From positions 1 to 20,502 of the forward strand of contig DASUFK010000185.1 of NCBI GenBank assembly GCA_036274615.1: a stretch of 20,502 nucleotides of DNA. The letters are read 5' to 3'. The DNA comes from FEN-1219 sp036274615. GTDB taxonomy: Bacteria > Pseudomonadota > Gammaproteobacteria > Steroidobacterales > Rariloculaceae. This document shows, piece by piece, positions 14,298 to 20,502 of this stretch. The position numbers were made by a program, and so were the translations under genes. The notes beneath the pieces were generated by a model. The model was not told where the DNA came from, ran no database searches, and saw only the letters and a program-made list of their open reading frames with translations. Position 1 is the stretch's first letter. Each line of letters starts with the position of its first letter.

Positions 14298-15572
14298 TCA
14301 GCGCGGGCCGCCGTCGAGCCCGCTCGCTCCGGCGTTCGAGCCGCCCGCAGCAGCCGCGAGATCCGCCGCGAGCGGCGCCATCTGCGGAGTGCGCGGTTGC
14401 GCCACGAACGGCGCCTTCTCCGCGGCGGGCACCGGCGCCCGCCGCCGCTTCCGCCAGAGCGTGTAACCCGCGAACGCCAGGTGCATGGCCGCGAGCGCCG
14501 CGAAATAGGCTTCGTTCGTCGTCCATTGCATCGCCGCGCTCACCACGATCGGCGCCGCGACGGCGCCGCCCGCATTCACGAGCAGCAGCGTGCCGCTCGC
14601 CGCAACCATCTGCGCCGGCGTGAGGTGGTCGTTGACGTGCGCGGCGGCGATCGAATAGGTGGAGAACGACAAGCCCGCGCACGTGGCAGCCGCGAAAAAC
14701 AGCAAGGGCGTGGACCGCTCCGCGAGCAGCCACGCCGCGAGTGCAGCGACCGCCGCCACCGACGACATGACCGCGAGCACGTTGCGCCGGTCCATCCGAT
14801 CGGACAAGCGGCCGAGCGGGAGCTGGATCAGTACCGCCGCGAAGATCCCGAGCGCCACGAATTCGGCGATGCGGCTCACCGCGAAGCCTTGCGTTGCGGC
14901 ATACACGGCGGCGAGCGAAAAAGCCGTACCCGATGCCGCGCCCGACGCGCACACGCCCACCACGCCGAGCGGTGAGGCATCGAGCAGATCGCGCAACCCC
15001 GCGCGCCGCGGCGAGGCGAGCTCGGGCATGCGTTGCGCGGTGAACGTCATCGGCACCACGGCCGTCGAAATCAGCACCGACACGACGATGAACAGCACGG
15101 AGCCGCGCGGGTCGGCCGCGTTCAGCAGGAATTGCCCGAGACCTTGGCCCGTGTACAGCACCACCATGTACACGCCGAGGAGCGCGCCGCGTGTGCGGTT
15201 GTCCGCCTGATGATTGAGCCAGCTCTCCGCCACGACGTACACGCCCGCGAACCCGAAGCCCGACACCGACCGCAGCGCGCCCCAAGCCCAAGGGTTCACG
15301 AACAGAGAGTGCAGCAGCACCGTGGCGGACGCGATCGAGGTGAGGCCCGCGAATACCCGGATGTGGCCGACGCGCCGCACGAGCCGCGGCGCCGCCACCG
15401 AGCCCACCGCCATGCCCGCGTAGTAACACGCGAGCAGGATGCCGGTGGCGAACGTGGAAAACCCCTCCGCGGTTGCGCGCACGCCGAGCAGAGTGACGTG
15501 CAGGCCCGCGCCGAGCATCAACACGAGAATGCCGAAGAGAAGCGTGGACGTGGCTGCGAGCGCGCTTCTCAT
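14298..15572 (-). CDS. MFS transporter, YcaD-like
   Basis: A 424-residue major facilitator with about twelve hydrophobic segments, resembling the YcaD branch. Features in common with that branch include GILLACYYAGMAVGSVAAPRLVRRVGHIRVF (the loop 2-3 region), SGFGFAGVYVVAESWLN, the loop NRTRGALLGVYMVVLYTGQGLGQ, and LGRLSDRMDRRNVL as the second-half loop signature. Its substrate is unknown; the family is assumed to transport small solutes by proton antiport. After the last helix there is a basic, low-complexity tail of about 50 residues (from KRRRRAPVPAAEK), longer than usual for the family and probably disordered. The ATG at 15572 has no Shine-Dalgarno. The reading frame of the downstream hypothetical gene may extend into this tail. 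Confidence 0.93.
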   Translation of the reverse strand: MRSALAATSTLLFGILVLMLGAGLHVTLLGVRATAEGFSTFATGILLACYYAGMAVGSVAAPRLVRRVGHIRVFAGLTSIASATVLLHSLFVNPWAWGALRSVSGFGFAGVYVVAESWLNHQADNRTRGALLGVYMVVLYTGQGLGQFLLNAADPRGSVLFIVVSVLISTAVVPMTFTAQRMPELASPRRAGLRDLLDASPLGVVGVCASGAASGTAFSLAAVYAATQGFAVSRIAEFVALGIFAAVLIQLPLGRLSDRMDRRNVLAVMSSVAAVAALAAWLLAERSTPLLFFAAATCAGLSFSTYSIAAAHVNDHLTPAQMVAASGTLLLVNAGGAVAAPIVVSAAMQWTTNEAYFAALAAMHLAFAGYTLWRKRRRAPVPAAEKAPFVAQPRTPQMAPLAADLAAAAGGSNAGASGLDGGPR

Positions 15573-15654
15573 CGAGCGGTTGACCGGGGCAGGGTGCGCA
15601 ACGGAATCACAGGGTCGAGCAGGATAGCGGCTTACCGCCGCGCAGTGAATCCGG

Positions 15655-16764
15655 CTACAGCGCGTCGATCATGGCGGCGCCGATCCGCGCGTGCGCCGCC
15701 CCGGTGGGGTGGATGTCGTCCCAGAACACGAAGCGAGCGAAGCGCGGCGGCCCGGTCGCCTCCGGCGCGCAATCCGGATCGAAGACACGCTCGGCGTTCG
15801 GCGAGTGCCTGTAGAGGTCGCTCGAGAAGCACGCCTCCGTCGCATCACCACCTCCGGACTCGATCGCGACTTGCGCGGCGCGCAGCGCAGCACGCAGGTC
15901 GAAGCGCGTGACGGGCGCCGTCGGCGCGTCCCATTGCCGCTTGGCATCGATCTGATCGAGCCGTGCGTCGAGCTCACGGTCGAAGGTGTCCGCAATCAAG
16001 GTCGCCGCCGCGAGCACCGCGGCTTCGTCGGCGGCCGCTCGTGCCCGGGTGCGGACGCCCGGCAGCGACGCGAGATCGGGAACGTTCGCGACGACGAGCC
16101 GGCGCGCGCCGAGGTCGAGCAAGCGCTCGACGCTGGCGCCGATCGCCACGACGGCTGCGGTCGCGATGGCCTCGCCGGCCGCCGTGGCGGCAGGACCGCC
16201 GGCGGCCGCGGTCTTGAGCGCGTCGAGCGCGTCGTTGCCGCCGATCATCACCACGTAGAGCGCGTCCGGCGCGAGCCGCGCGTGATCGATCAGCAGCGCG
16301 TCCACTTGCCGCGCGAGATCACCGGGGCCGGATCCGCGGGCGGTCGCGCCCGCAACCGCGTAGTTCGTGCCGGCGGCCGGGCGGCGCGGCAGAAGGTGCA
16401 GCGAGGGCGCGAGCTCCGGCAACTGGAAGTGCGTCGCGAGCTGCTCCACGGCTACGGGACCGTCGCTCACGCGGCTCCGGCGAAAGAACAGGTCGTCGCA
16501 CGGCCGCGGCGTCACGAAGACGTCCGCCGGATTGCAGAGGCCCACGGTCGGCGGCACCACGGTCACACCCAGCAGATTATCGGCGGCGCCGGCCGCATTA
16601 CCGACGTCCGAGAGGCTGTCGCCGAGCACGAACACCGCCGAGACGGGTGCAGGCGGGGCGGGCGGCGGCGTGGGAGCGCCGTTCCCCGCACCCGCGTCGT
16701 CGCCGGAACCGGACGAGCAGCCGAGCAGAGACGCCGCGAGCAGCAGTACGAGAAGAGACCGCAT
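15655..16764 (-). CDS. SGNH/GDSL-family esterase lipoprotein
   Basis: A 369-residue lipid-anchored hydrolase. The signal peptide ends LLGC with lipidated Cys16, then a Gly/Ala/Pro linker to about residue 42. The SGNH blocks are complete: block I FVLGDSLSDVGN with nucleophile Ser50, block II GTNYAVAGATARG, block III MIGGNDALD, and block V WDDIHPTGAAH with Asp349 and His352. This predicts an active envelope esterase or lipase of the thermolabile-hemolysin/phospholipase-like group, acting on lipid or ester substrates outside the cytoplasm. An insert after block I (TVGLCNPADVFVTPRPCDDLFF) carries two cysteines and is the part repeated at 17525-17633. The start ATG 16764 gives the standard lipoprotein N-terminus; no Shine-Dalgarno is evident. 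Divergent from 16929, sharing a 164-base promoter region. Confidence 0.94.
   Translation of the reverse strand: MRSLLVLLLAASLLGCSSGSGDDAGAGNGAPTPPPAPPAPVSAVFVLGDSLSDVGNAAGAADNLLGVTVVPPTVGLCNPADVFVTPRPCDDLFFRRSRVSDGPVAVEQLATHFQLPELAPSLHLLPRRPAAGTNYAVAGATARGSGPGDLARQVDALLIDHARLAPDALYVVMIGGNDALDALKTAAAGGPAATAAGEAIATAAVVAIGASVERLLDLGARRLVVANVPDLASLPGVRTRARAAADEAAVLAAATLIADTFDRELDARLDQIDAKRQWDAPTAPVTRFDLRAALRAAQVAIESGGGDATEACFSSDLYRHSPNAERVFDPDCAPEATGPPRFARFVFWDDIHPTGAAHARIGAAMIDAL
16485..16537. repeat. Direct repeat copy 1, inside the GDSL esterase gene
   Basis: This 53-base stretch matches 17569-17621 in the same orientation with one mismatch (base 16497 C, base 17581 G). It encodes part of the NPADVFVTPRPC insert of the esterase. 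The two copies are 1084 bases apart and flank the EF-hand-like gene and its promoter region. Confidence 0.9.
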
Positions 16765-16928
16765 CAAACGCACGTTGAGGCTAGGCCGCGTGGAATCAAC
16801 CGCGCCTCGGACCGGCAGTGCGAACGTCGGCACGGCCGACGGGCAATCCATGGACTGCGAACCACTCGACGCTTACCCTACTGCGCGTAGCGCCCTCTGG
16901 TCTCACGCGAACCGTCGGAGGAAGTGAA

Positions 16929-17519
16929 ATGTCGCGCTCGATCGACTCGGCCGGAGTCGCCGCAGGATTTTGGCTCGCGCTCAGCTGCTCGGCGGTTTTC
17001 GCGCAATCGGACGACTGGCGCGATCGACGCATCGACGGCAGCAGCGAGGCGAAATTCGAGTCATCGGTCGCGCAACTTCAGAACAGCCTCCCACCGCGCC
17101 GCCGCGAAGACTTCGACATAGCGCTCGCCGTGATCTGGCTCAGCGAGAGCCACGGCTCCGCCGGCCTCGACCTGGACGGCAACGGCGACGTCGATCATGC
17201 GGATCTCCGCCTTTTGACGGACGAGACGATGGACCTCCTCCCCGACATCCAACGCGGCGATTTGCTCCCGGCGATCGAGAAACGCGCGACCGGCAACGGC
17301 CAGTACACCGCCGCCAGTTATGTGCGGCAGCTCAACGGTTTGACCTACGAGGAGGTGTTCGATCTTGCCGGCCGGCCCGCGAAGGTGAGCCCGGCGGCGC
17401 TCAAAAGAGCCGCTCACCGGCGGCAGCCGCCAGACCCTCGCGTCAACATTGGAGTCAACGAGTTCCGCAGTCTCATCCATGGCGGCGTGAGCTCCCCGCC
17501 CAAGCCCGGGCAGCCGTAG
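16929..17519 (+). CDS. Exported small protein with an EF-hand-like loop
   Basis: A 196-residue protein with a signal peptide (about residues 1-25, ending SAVFAQ). Residues 33-72 (DRRIDGSSEAKFESSVAQLQ, then LPPRRREDFDIALAVIWLS) and the later QLNGLTYEEVFDLA follow the layout of small proteobacterial envelope proteins of the DUF6694 type (helix pair, then a 'LDGKTxEEV'-like segment); that match is inference. Between them sits an insert with a calcium-loop pattern: Asp81, Asp83, Asn85, Asp87, Asp89 and Asp92 in DLDGNGDVDHAD, close to EF-hand or dockerin loops. The ATG at 16929 is backed by a good GGAGGAAG Shine-Dalgarno. The C-terminus is Pro/Arg-rich. It is divergent from the GDSL esterase and followed by a broken piece of that esterase. 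Function unknown; a calcium-sensing or binding exported protein is plausible. Confidence 0.85.
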   Translation: MSRSIDSAGVAAGFWLALSCSAVFAQSDDWRDRRIDGSSEAKFESSVAQLQNSLPPRRREDFDIALAVIWLSESHGSAGLDLDGNGDVDHADLRLLTDETMDLLPDIQRGDLLPAIEKRATGNGQYTAASYVRQLNGLTYEEVFDLAGRPAKVSPAALKRAAHRRQPPDPRVNIGVNEFRSLIHGGVSSPPKPGQP

Positions 17520-17524
17520 CGAGG

Positions 17525-17633
17525 CTATCGGCCGACAGAGCGCATGCCACTCACGCGGCTCTTGCTGTAGAACAGGTCGTGGCACGGCCGCGGCGTCACG
17601 AAGACGTCCGCCGGATTGCAGGCCCCACCGTCG
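17525..17633 (-). pseudogene. Remnant of a second GDSL-esterase gene
   Basis: On the minus strand this reads PTVG, then after one missing base continues as CNPADVFVTPRPCHDLFYSK followed by SRVS. That is the same segment as in the intact esterase (CNPADVFVTPRPCDDLFF, SRVS), after which the similarity ends and the frame stops at TAG 17525-17527. The flanking halves of the gene, including the GDSL and DxxH blocks, are absent. The piece is therefore a decayed paralog, not an active gene. Substitutions (DDLFFRR to HDLFYSK) show it is a diverged copy rather than a very recent duplication, although the central 53 bases are almost identical. Confidence 0.8.
17569..17621. repeat. Direct repeat copy 2, in the esterase remnant
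   Basis: This is the partner of 16485-16537, identical in 52 of 53 bases and in the same orientation. Recombination between the copies would delete the EF-hand-like gene and the 5' part of the esterase; this is inference. Confidence 0.9.
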
Positions 17634-17641
17634 GGGTCAAG

Positions 17642-17712
17642 GCGGAGGAGCAACCGCGCGCTTCCTCAGGATCTGTCCGTGATCGACGTCTCCTCCGCGC
17701 AGTCGGTATAAT
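17642..17712 (+). promoter_or_regulatory. Promoter of the winged-helix regulator with a flanking inverted repeat
   Basis: A perfect TATAAT lies at 17707-17712, unusual in such GC-rich DNA, with TCGACG at 17683-17688 as a possible -35 (18-base spacing). GCGGAGGAG (17642-17650) and CTCCTCCGC (17690-17698) form a perfect 9-bp inverted repeat; the right arm sits between -35 and -10. The expected transcription start is near 17719, leaving a leader of about 78 bases before the ATG at 17797. The hexamers and repeat are seen; their role, perhaps autoregulation by the encoded regulator, is inferred. Confidence 0.6.
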
Positions 17713-17796
17713 TTTTTTCCGAGCGCGTTTGCGGAACTGACGAGAACTCACCTAACCGCCCGCGAATCCGCTCGAGCGTGAGGGCGCTGTCAGCTC

Positions 17797-20166
17797 ATGG
17801 ATCTCGCCACGCCGATAAGAATTGGCGGCTGGACCGCAAGACCGGCGCTAAACGTGCTCGAGTGCGCGGAGCGCTCGGTCAAGCTCGAGCCGCGCACCAT
17901 GAACGTCTTGGCGTATCTGGCCGACCGACCCGGCGAGGTCGTGTCGGTCGACGAGCTGCTGTCGAACGTGTGGCGCGGCGTAGTGGTCGGCGACGGCTCC
18001 GTGTATCTCGCGATCAAGCAACTGCGCCAGGCCCTGTCGCGGCCGGGCGACGACACCGCTTACATAGAGACGATTCCGAAGCGAGGCTACCGCTTGAGGG
18101 TGCCGGTCGAGCGTCTTGCGGCGGAACCGCTGCCGTCTCGCACGAGGGAAGCGCCGGCTTTGCCGCGGAACAGCGGCGCAACGGCGAACGAAACCGCCGT
18201 GGAATCGGCCAATCGAGACCGTGCCCGAGCGGTCGCCGCCTCGGCAGCGTCGGTGCCCACCATGCGGGATCGATGGCTGCGCGGAGCGCTGCTCACGGTG
18301 GCAATCGGCGTTGCCGGCGGGGCCTTCATCGGCGCCGCATGGGTGTTGCGTAAGTCCCCAACCGCAGCGCAGCCGCCCACGCTCCACCTCGAATTCCACG
18401 CCCCGCGCAACGCGAGCGGATTCGCCGTTTCTCCCGACGGCCGCCATGTCGTCTATCGGACGCTTCGCAACGGCGTGCCCGAGCTGTGGCTACGACGGCT
18501 CGACGCGGGTTCCGTGCGGCGTCTCGCCGGCACTGAGATGGGCGTGGCGCCTTTCTGGTCGCCCGACGGCAGTCAGATCGCATTCACCGGCGACCTGAAG
18601 CTCCGGAGGGTCGCGATCGACGGCGGGGCCGTGCTCGCTCTGGCGGATACTCCGCGAATACGGGGATTCACGGCCGGAACGTGGTCCGCCCGAGACGTCA
18701 TCTTGTTTGCGAGCGAGCAGTACGACATCGCGCGTGTTTCTGCGCAGGGCGGCGTCGTGGAGCAGGCCACCGTGCCGTCCAGCGAGGCTTGTGATGCACA
18801 ACGTCCGCCGGGCGCCGCTCGGCACATCGCGCCGCGAGTCTTGCCCGGCGGCGATCGTTTCCTTTATCTCGAGGAAGTCTGCGGGACGACGGGGCCGGGG
18901 TTCGTGATCTATTCCGCCTCGCTGACGAGCGCCGAGCGCATTCGCGTCGCCACGCTCACGCGGAAACCGGCCGAACGGCCACGCGTGGTCATCCAGAACA
19001 TCGACTACGCCAACGGATTCCTGCTCTGGCTCCTCGACGGCACCCTGATGGCCCAGCGGCTCGACGCGGACGCCTTGCAGCTACGCGGCGAAGCGGTTTC
19101 CGTCGCCGAGGAGGTAGGCGAGTTCTCGGTGTCGCAGAACGGCGTTCTCGTCTACAGGGAAGCACGGCCCCTGGTTACCGAAGACCCGACGGCACCGCCG
19201 CGCAAGCTCGTTCGTTATGACCGCAGCGGTCAACGCCTCGGCGAGGTCCGCGCGCCCGCGCGCTACCGGCTCCACCGGGTGTCGCCGGACGGCCGCCGCA
19301 TCGCGGCCACGGCGCCGATGCGGCGGGGCGCGATCGGCGAGACCGACGATATCTGGACGGTGGACGTCGAACGCGGCGCAGCCGTTCCGCTCACTACGGA
19401 GGAGGCCGGGGACACGACGCCCGTCTGGTCGCGCGACGGCGCCTACTTGGCGTTCACCTCCGGACGCGGTGCGATCGCCAATCGCCCGAGCCGAATCTAC
19501 CGGCGCGCCGCGGACGGCACCGGGGCGGACGAGCTGCTGTTTGCCGCCGAGCTCGATGAGTTCGCCTCACCGCTCGATTGGTCGAGCGACGGACGCTACC
19601 TGTTGTTCGCGCGCGGCCGTTACGCCACGTGGCGCAACCAAAGCGATCTCTGGGTGTTGCCGCTCGCGCCGGGCGAATCCGCGTTCGCGCTGCTCGAGTC
19701 TCCGCACCGCAAGAGAGCCGCTCGGCTTTCGTCCGACGGCCGCTTTATCGCCTACAGCACGAACGAGTCCGGACGCGATCAAGTCGTCGTGCAGCCCTTC
19801 CCGAACGTCGGTGCGGGCTCGTGGCAAGTCAGCACGGGCGGCGGCTACGAGCCGCGCTGGCGCAATGACGGTCGCGAGCTGTTCTACCTGGCGCCGGATG
19901 GCACGGTCATGGCCGCGGAGACGCAGACGGCGGGCGCGGCATTCGAGCGTGGCGAGCCGCGGGCGTTGTTTGCGACCGGTCTCACGATCACCGGCTCCGA
20001 CGTGCCGCCGGACGGCTTCTACGACGTCACCGCGGACGGCCAGCAGTTTTTCGTCGCGGAGCCGATCGCCGACGCGCCCGGCTCGACGCCCGCCGACGCC
20101 GCGGAACAAACGGTGCACGTCATCGTGAATTGGCAAACGCCGCTGCAAGCGGACTCCGGCCGGTGA
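17797..20166 (+). CDS. Membrane-anchored winged-helix regulator with TolB-like beta-propeller (CadC-like)
   Basis: A 789-residue one-component regulator. Residues about 7-105 are an OmpR/CadC-type winged helix (RIGGWTARPALNVLECAER, then KLEPRTMNVLAYLADRPGEV, VYLAIKQLRQAL, YIETIPKRGYRL). A linker leads to a transmembrane helix at about 160-184 (GALLTVAIGVAGGAFIGAAW). The remaining 600 residues are a periplasmic beta-propeller of WD40/TolB type: repeated SPDGR/SDGR turns such as FAVSPDGRHVVYR, FWSPDGSQIAFTG, VSPDGRRIAATAP, WSRDGAYLAFTS, WSSDGRYLLFARG, LSSDGRFIAYSTN and WRNDGRELFYLAP. In this architecture the propeller senses an envelope signal and the cytoplasmic winged helix binds DNA from the membrane. 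Neighbouring genes are plausible targets. The ATG at 17797 is used; a GAGGG lies 12 bases upstream, a weak fit. No frameshift was noticed. Confidence 0.93.
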   Translation: MDLATPIRIGGWTARPALNVLECAERSVKLEPRTMNVLAYLADRPGEVVSVDELLSNVWRGVVVGDGSVYLAIKQLRQALSRPGDDTAYIETIPKRGYRLRVPVERLAAEPLPSRTREAPALPRNSGATANETAVESANRDRARAVAASAASVPTMRDRWLRGALLTVAIGVAGGAFIGAAWVLRKSPTAAQPPTLHLEFHAPRNASGFAVSPDGRHVVYRTLRNGVPELWLRRLDAGSVRRLAGTEMGVAPFWSPDGSQIAFTGDLKLRRVAIDGGAVLALADTPRIRGFTAGTWSARDVILFASEQYDIARVSAQGGVVEQATVPSSEACDAQRPPGAARHIAPRVLPGGDRFLYLEEVCGTTGPGFVIYSASLTSAERIRVATLTRKPAERPRVVIQNIDYANGFLLWLLDGTLMAQRLDADALQLRGEAVSVAEEVGEFSVSQNGVLVYREARPLVTEDPTAPPRKLVRYDRSGQRLGEVRAPARYRLHRVSPDGRRIAATAPMRRGAIGETDDIWTVDVERGAAVPLTTEEAGDTTPVWSRDGAYLAFTSGRGAIANRPSRIYRRAADGTGADELLFAAELDEFASPLDWSSDGRYLLFARGRYATWRNQSDLWVLPLAPGESAFALLESPHRKRAARLSSDGRFIAYSTNESGRDQVVVQPFPNVGAGSWQVSTGGGYEPRWRNDGRELFYLAPDGTVMAAETQTAGAAFERGEPRALFATGLTITGSDVPPDGFYDVTADGQQFFVAEPIADAPGSTPADAAEQTVHVIVNWQTPLQADSGR

Positions 20167-20352
20167 TCAGCGGACTGCCGAGCTGGAGTGCTTCCGCAAG
20201 AAGCTTCGCAATGAGTCACTGAACTCCGCCCGCGGAACCGGATCCGCGAGCGTAGCGCCGTCGATGATCACGATGTTGAGGTCCGGTTGAAGTCCCTCAA
20301 ACGCCTCGATCCGCGACTTGGGCAAGTCTTCGAAGCGTCTTCCGTGCTCTCC
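20167..20352 (-). pseudogene. Relic of an alpha/beta-hydrolase C-terminus
   Basis: On the minus strand, in the same frame as the hydrolase beginning at the right edge and directly after its two stop codons (20353-20358), 60 sense codons read as protein: GRRFEDLPKSRIEAF, LQPDLNIVIIDGATLADPVP, RAEFSDSLRSFLRKH, ending at TGA 20167-20169. The layout strand-turn-'GATxADP'-helix FLRKH is that of the final part of an alpha/beta hydrolase; the position where the catalytic histidine is expected holds Leu in GATLADP. No start codon with a ribosome site, nucleophile elbow or N-terminal part remains. It could alternatively be a short real ORF, but a decayed neighbour of the adjacent hydrolase fits better. 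Confidence 0.55.
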
Positions 20353-20355
20353 TCA

Positions 20356-20502
20356 TCACGCCGTCTCCAGGAACTCGCTTATCAGCGCGGCGCATTCGTC
20401 CGGCTTGTCGAACCACGGCATATGGCCCGCGTCGGGCAACAGCACGAGACGCGCGTTCGGCAAGTGCTCCGCAATCGCAGTCGCGTCGGGGACCGGCGGA
20501 TC
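20356..20502 (-). CDS. Alpha/beta hydrolase (C-terminal 48 residues only)
   Basis: The visible end reads DPPVPDATAIAEHLPNARLV, LLPDAGHMPWFDKPDECAAL, ISEFLETA, then TGA TGA. The segment GHMPWFDKPDE is the catalytic-histidine motif of alpha/beta hydrolases such as proline iminopeptidase, haloalkane-dehalogenase-like and MhpC-like esterases, and the preceding DPP(V)P segment matches the loop after the acid residue. The final helix ISEFLET closes the fold. The 5' part, including the nucleophile and acid, lies beyond the window, so the substrate cannot be inferred. Two tandem stops end it. Confidence 0.85.
   Translation of the reverse strand, partial: DPPVPDATAIAEHLPNARLVLLPDAGHMPWFDKPDECAALISEFLETA

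Noticed and set aside
13712..14623. A 303-residue plus-strand open frame over the CPLC gene and MFS end
   Set aside because: Arg/Ala-rich translation without domains; the minus-strand frames have the better codon bias and a recognisable transporter.
15691..16890. A 399-residue plus-strand open frame
   Set aside because: It is the complement of the GDSL esterase, which has all four catalytic blocks on the minus strand.

Overview
The window is GC-rich, densely packed, bacterial chromosomal sequence. UvrD and TrkA read like gammaproteobacterial proteins: UvrD keeps the enterobacterial layout from its N-terminus through the C-terminal KFGEG segment. Together with the CadC-like/TolB-like regulator, the SGNH lipoprotein and the Gram-negative envelope genes, this suggests a GC-rich gammaproteobacterium, perhaps of the Steroidobacter/Xanthomonad kind. 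The genus cannot be read from the sequence. No RNA genes, CRISPR arrays, insertion sequences or prophage genes were seen, and no gene-free stretch exceeds 300 bases.

Layout. 1-4258 is housekeeping on the minus strand: a glutathione S-transferase cut by the window edge, trkA and uvrD. 4390-5310 is an EamA drug/metabolite exporter on the plus strand. 5329-9965 is a divergent four-gene envelope cluster. Its left arm, on the minus strand, is a putative outer-membrane barrel followed by an exported caspase-fold protein with an intact His/Cys dyad. Its right arm, on the plus strand, is a CHASE2-sensor class III nucleotide cyclase followed by a small exported protein. The arms share a 133-base intergenic region holding a perfect palindrome. 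This cluster is the best candidate for an undescribed signalling system: an extracytoplasmic sensor making a cyclic nucleotide beside a periplasmic caspase-like protease and a barrel.

10036-12163 is a compact YtrA-type GntR/ABC ATPase/permease operon with overlapping start and stop codons. A perfect operator-like palindrome sits directly on the GntR start, and the message may be leaderless. 12292-12934 is a ribbon-helix-helix/PIN (VapBC-like) toxin-antitoxin pair. 12939-16764, on the minus strand, holds a putative-Ig/fibronectin III lipoprotein, an unrecognised small protein with a CPLC motif, a YcaD-type MFS transporter and an SGNH/GDSL esterase lipoprotein.

16929-20166, on the plus strand, holds a small exported protein with an EF-hand-like loop and a large membrane-anchored winged-helix/beta-propeller regulator. 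Between them lies a broken piece of a second copy of the GDSL esterase, so near-identical direct repeats flank the EF-hand gene. The right end holds a relic of an alpha/beta hydrolase C-terminus next to the C-terminus of an apparently intact alpha/beta hydrolase that runs out of the window.
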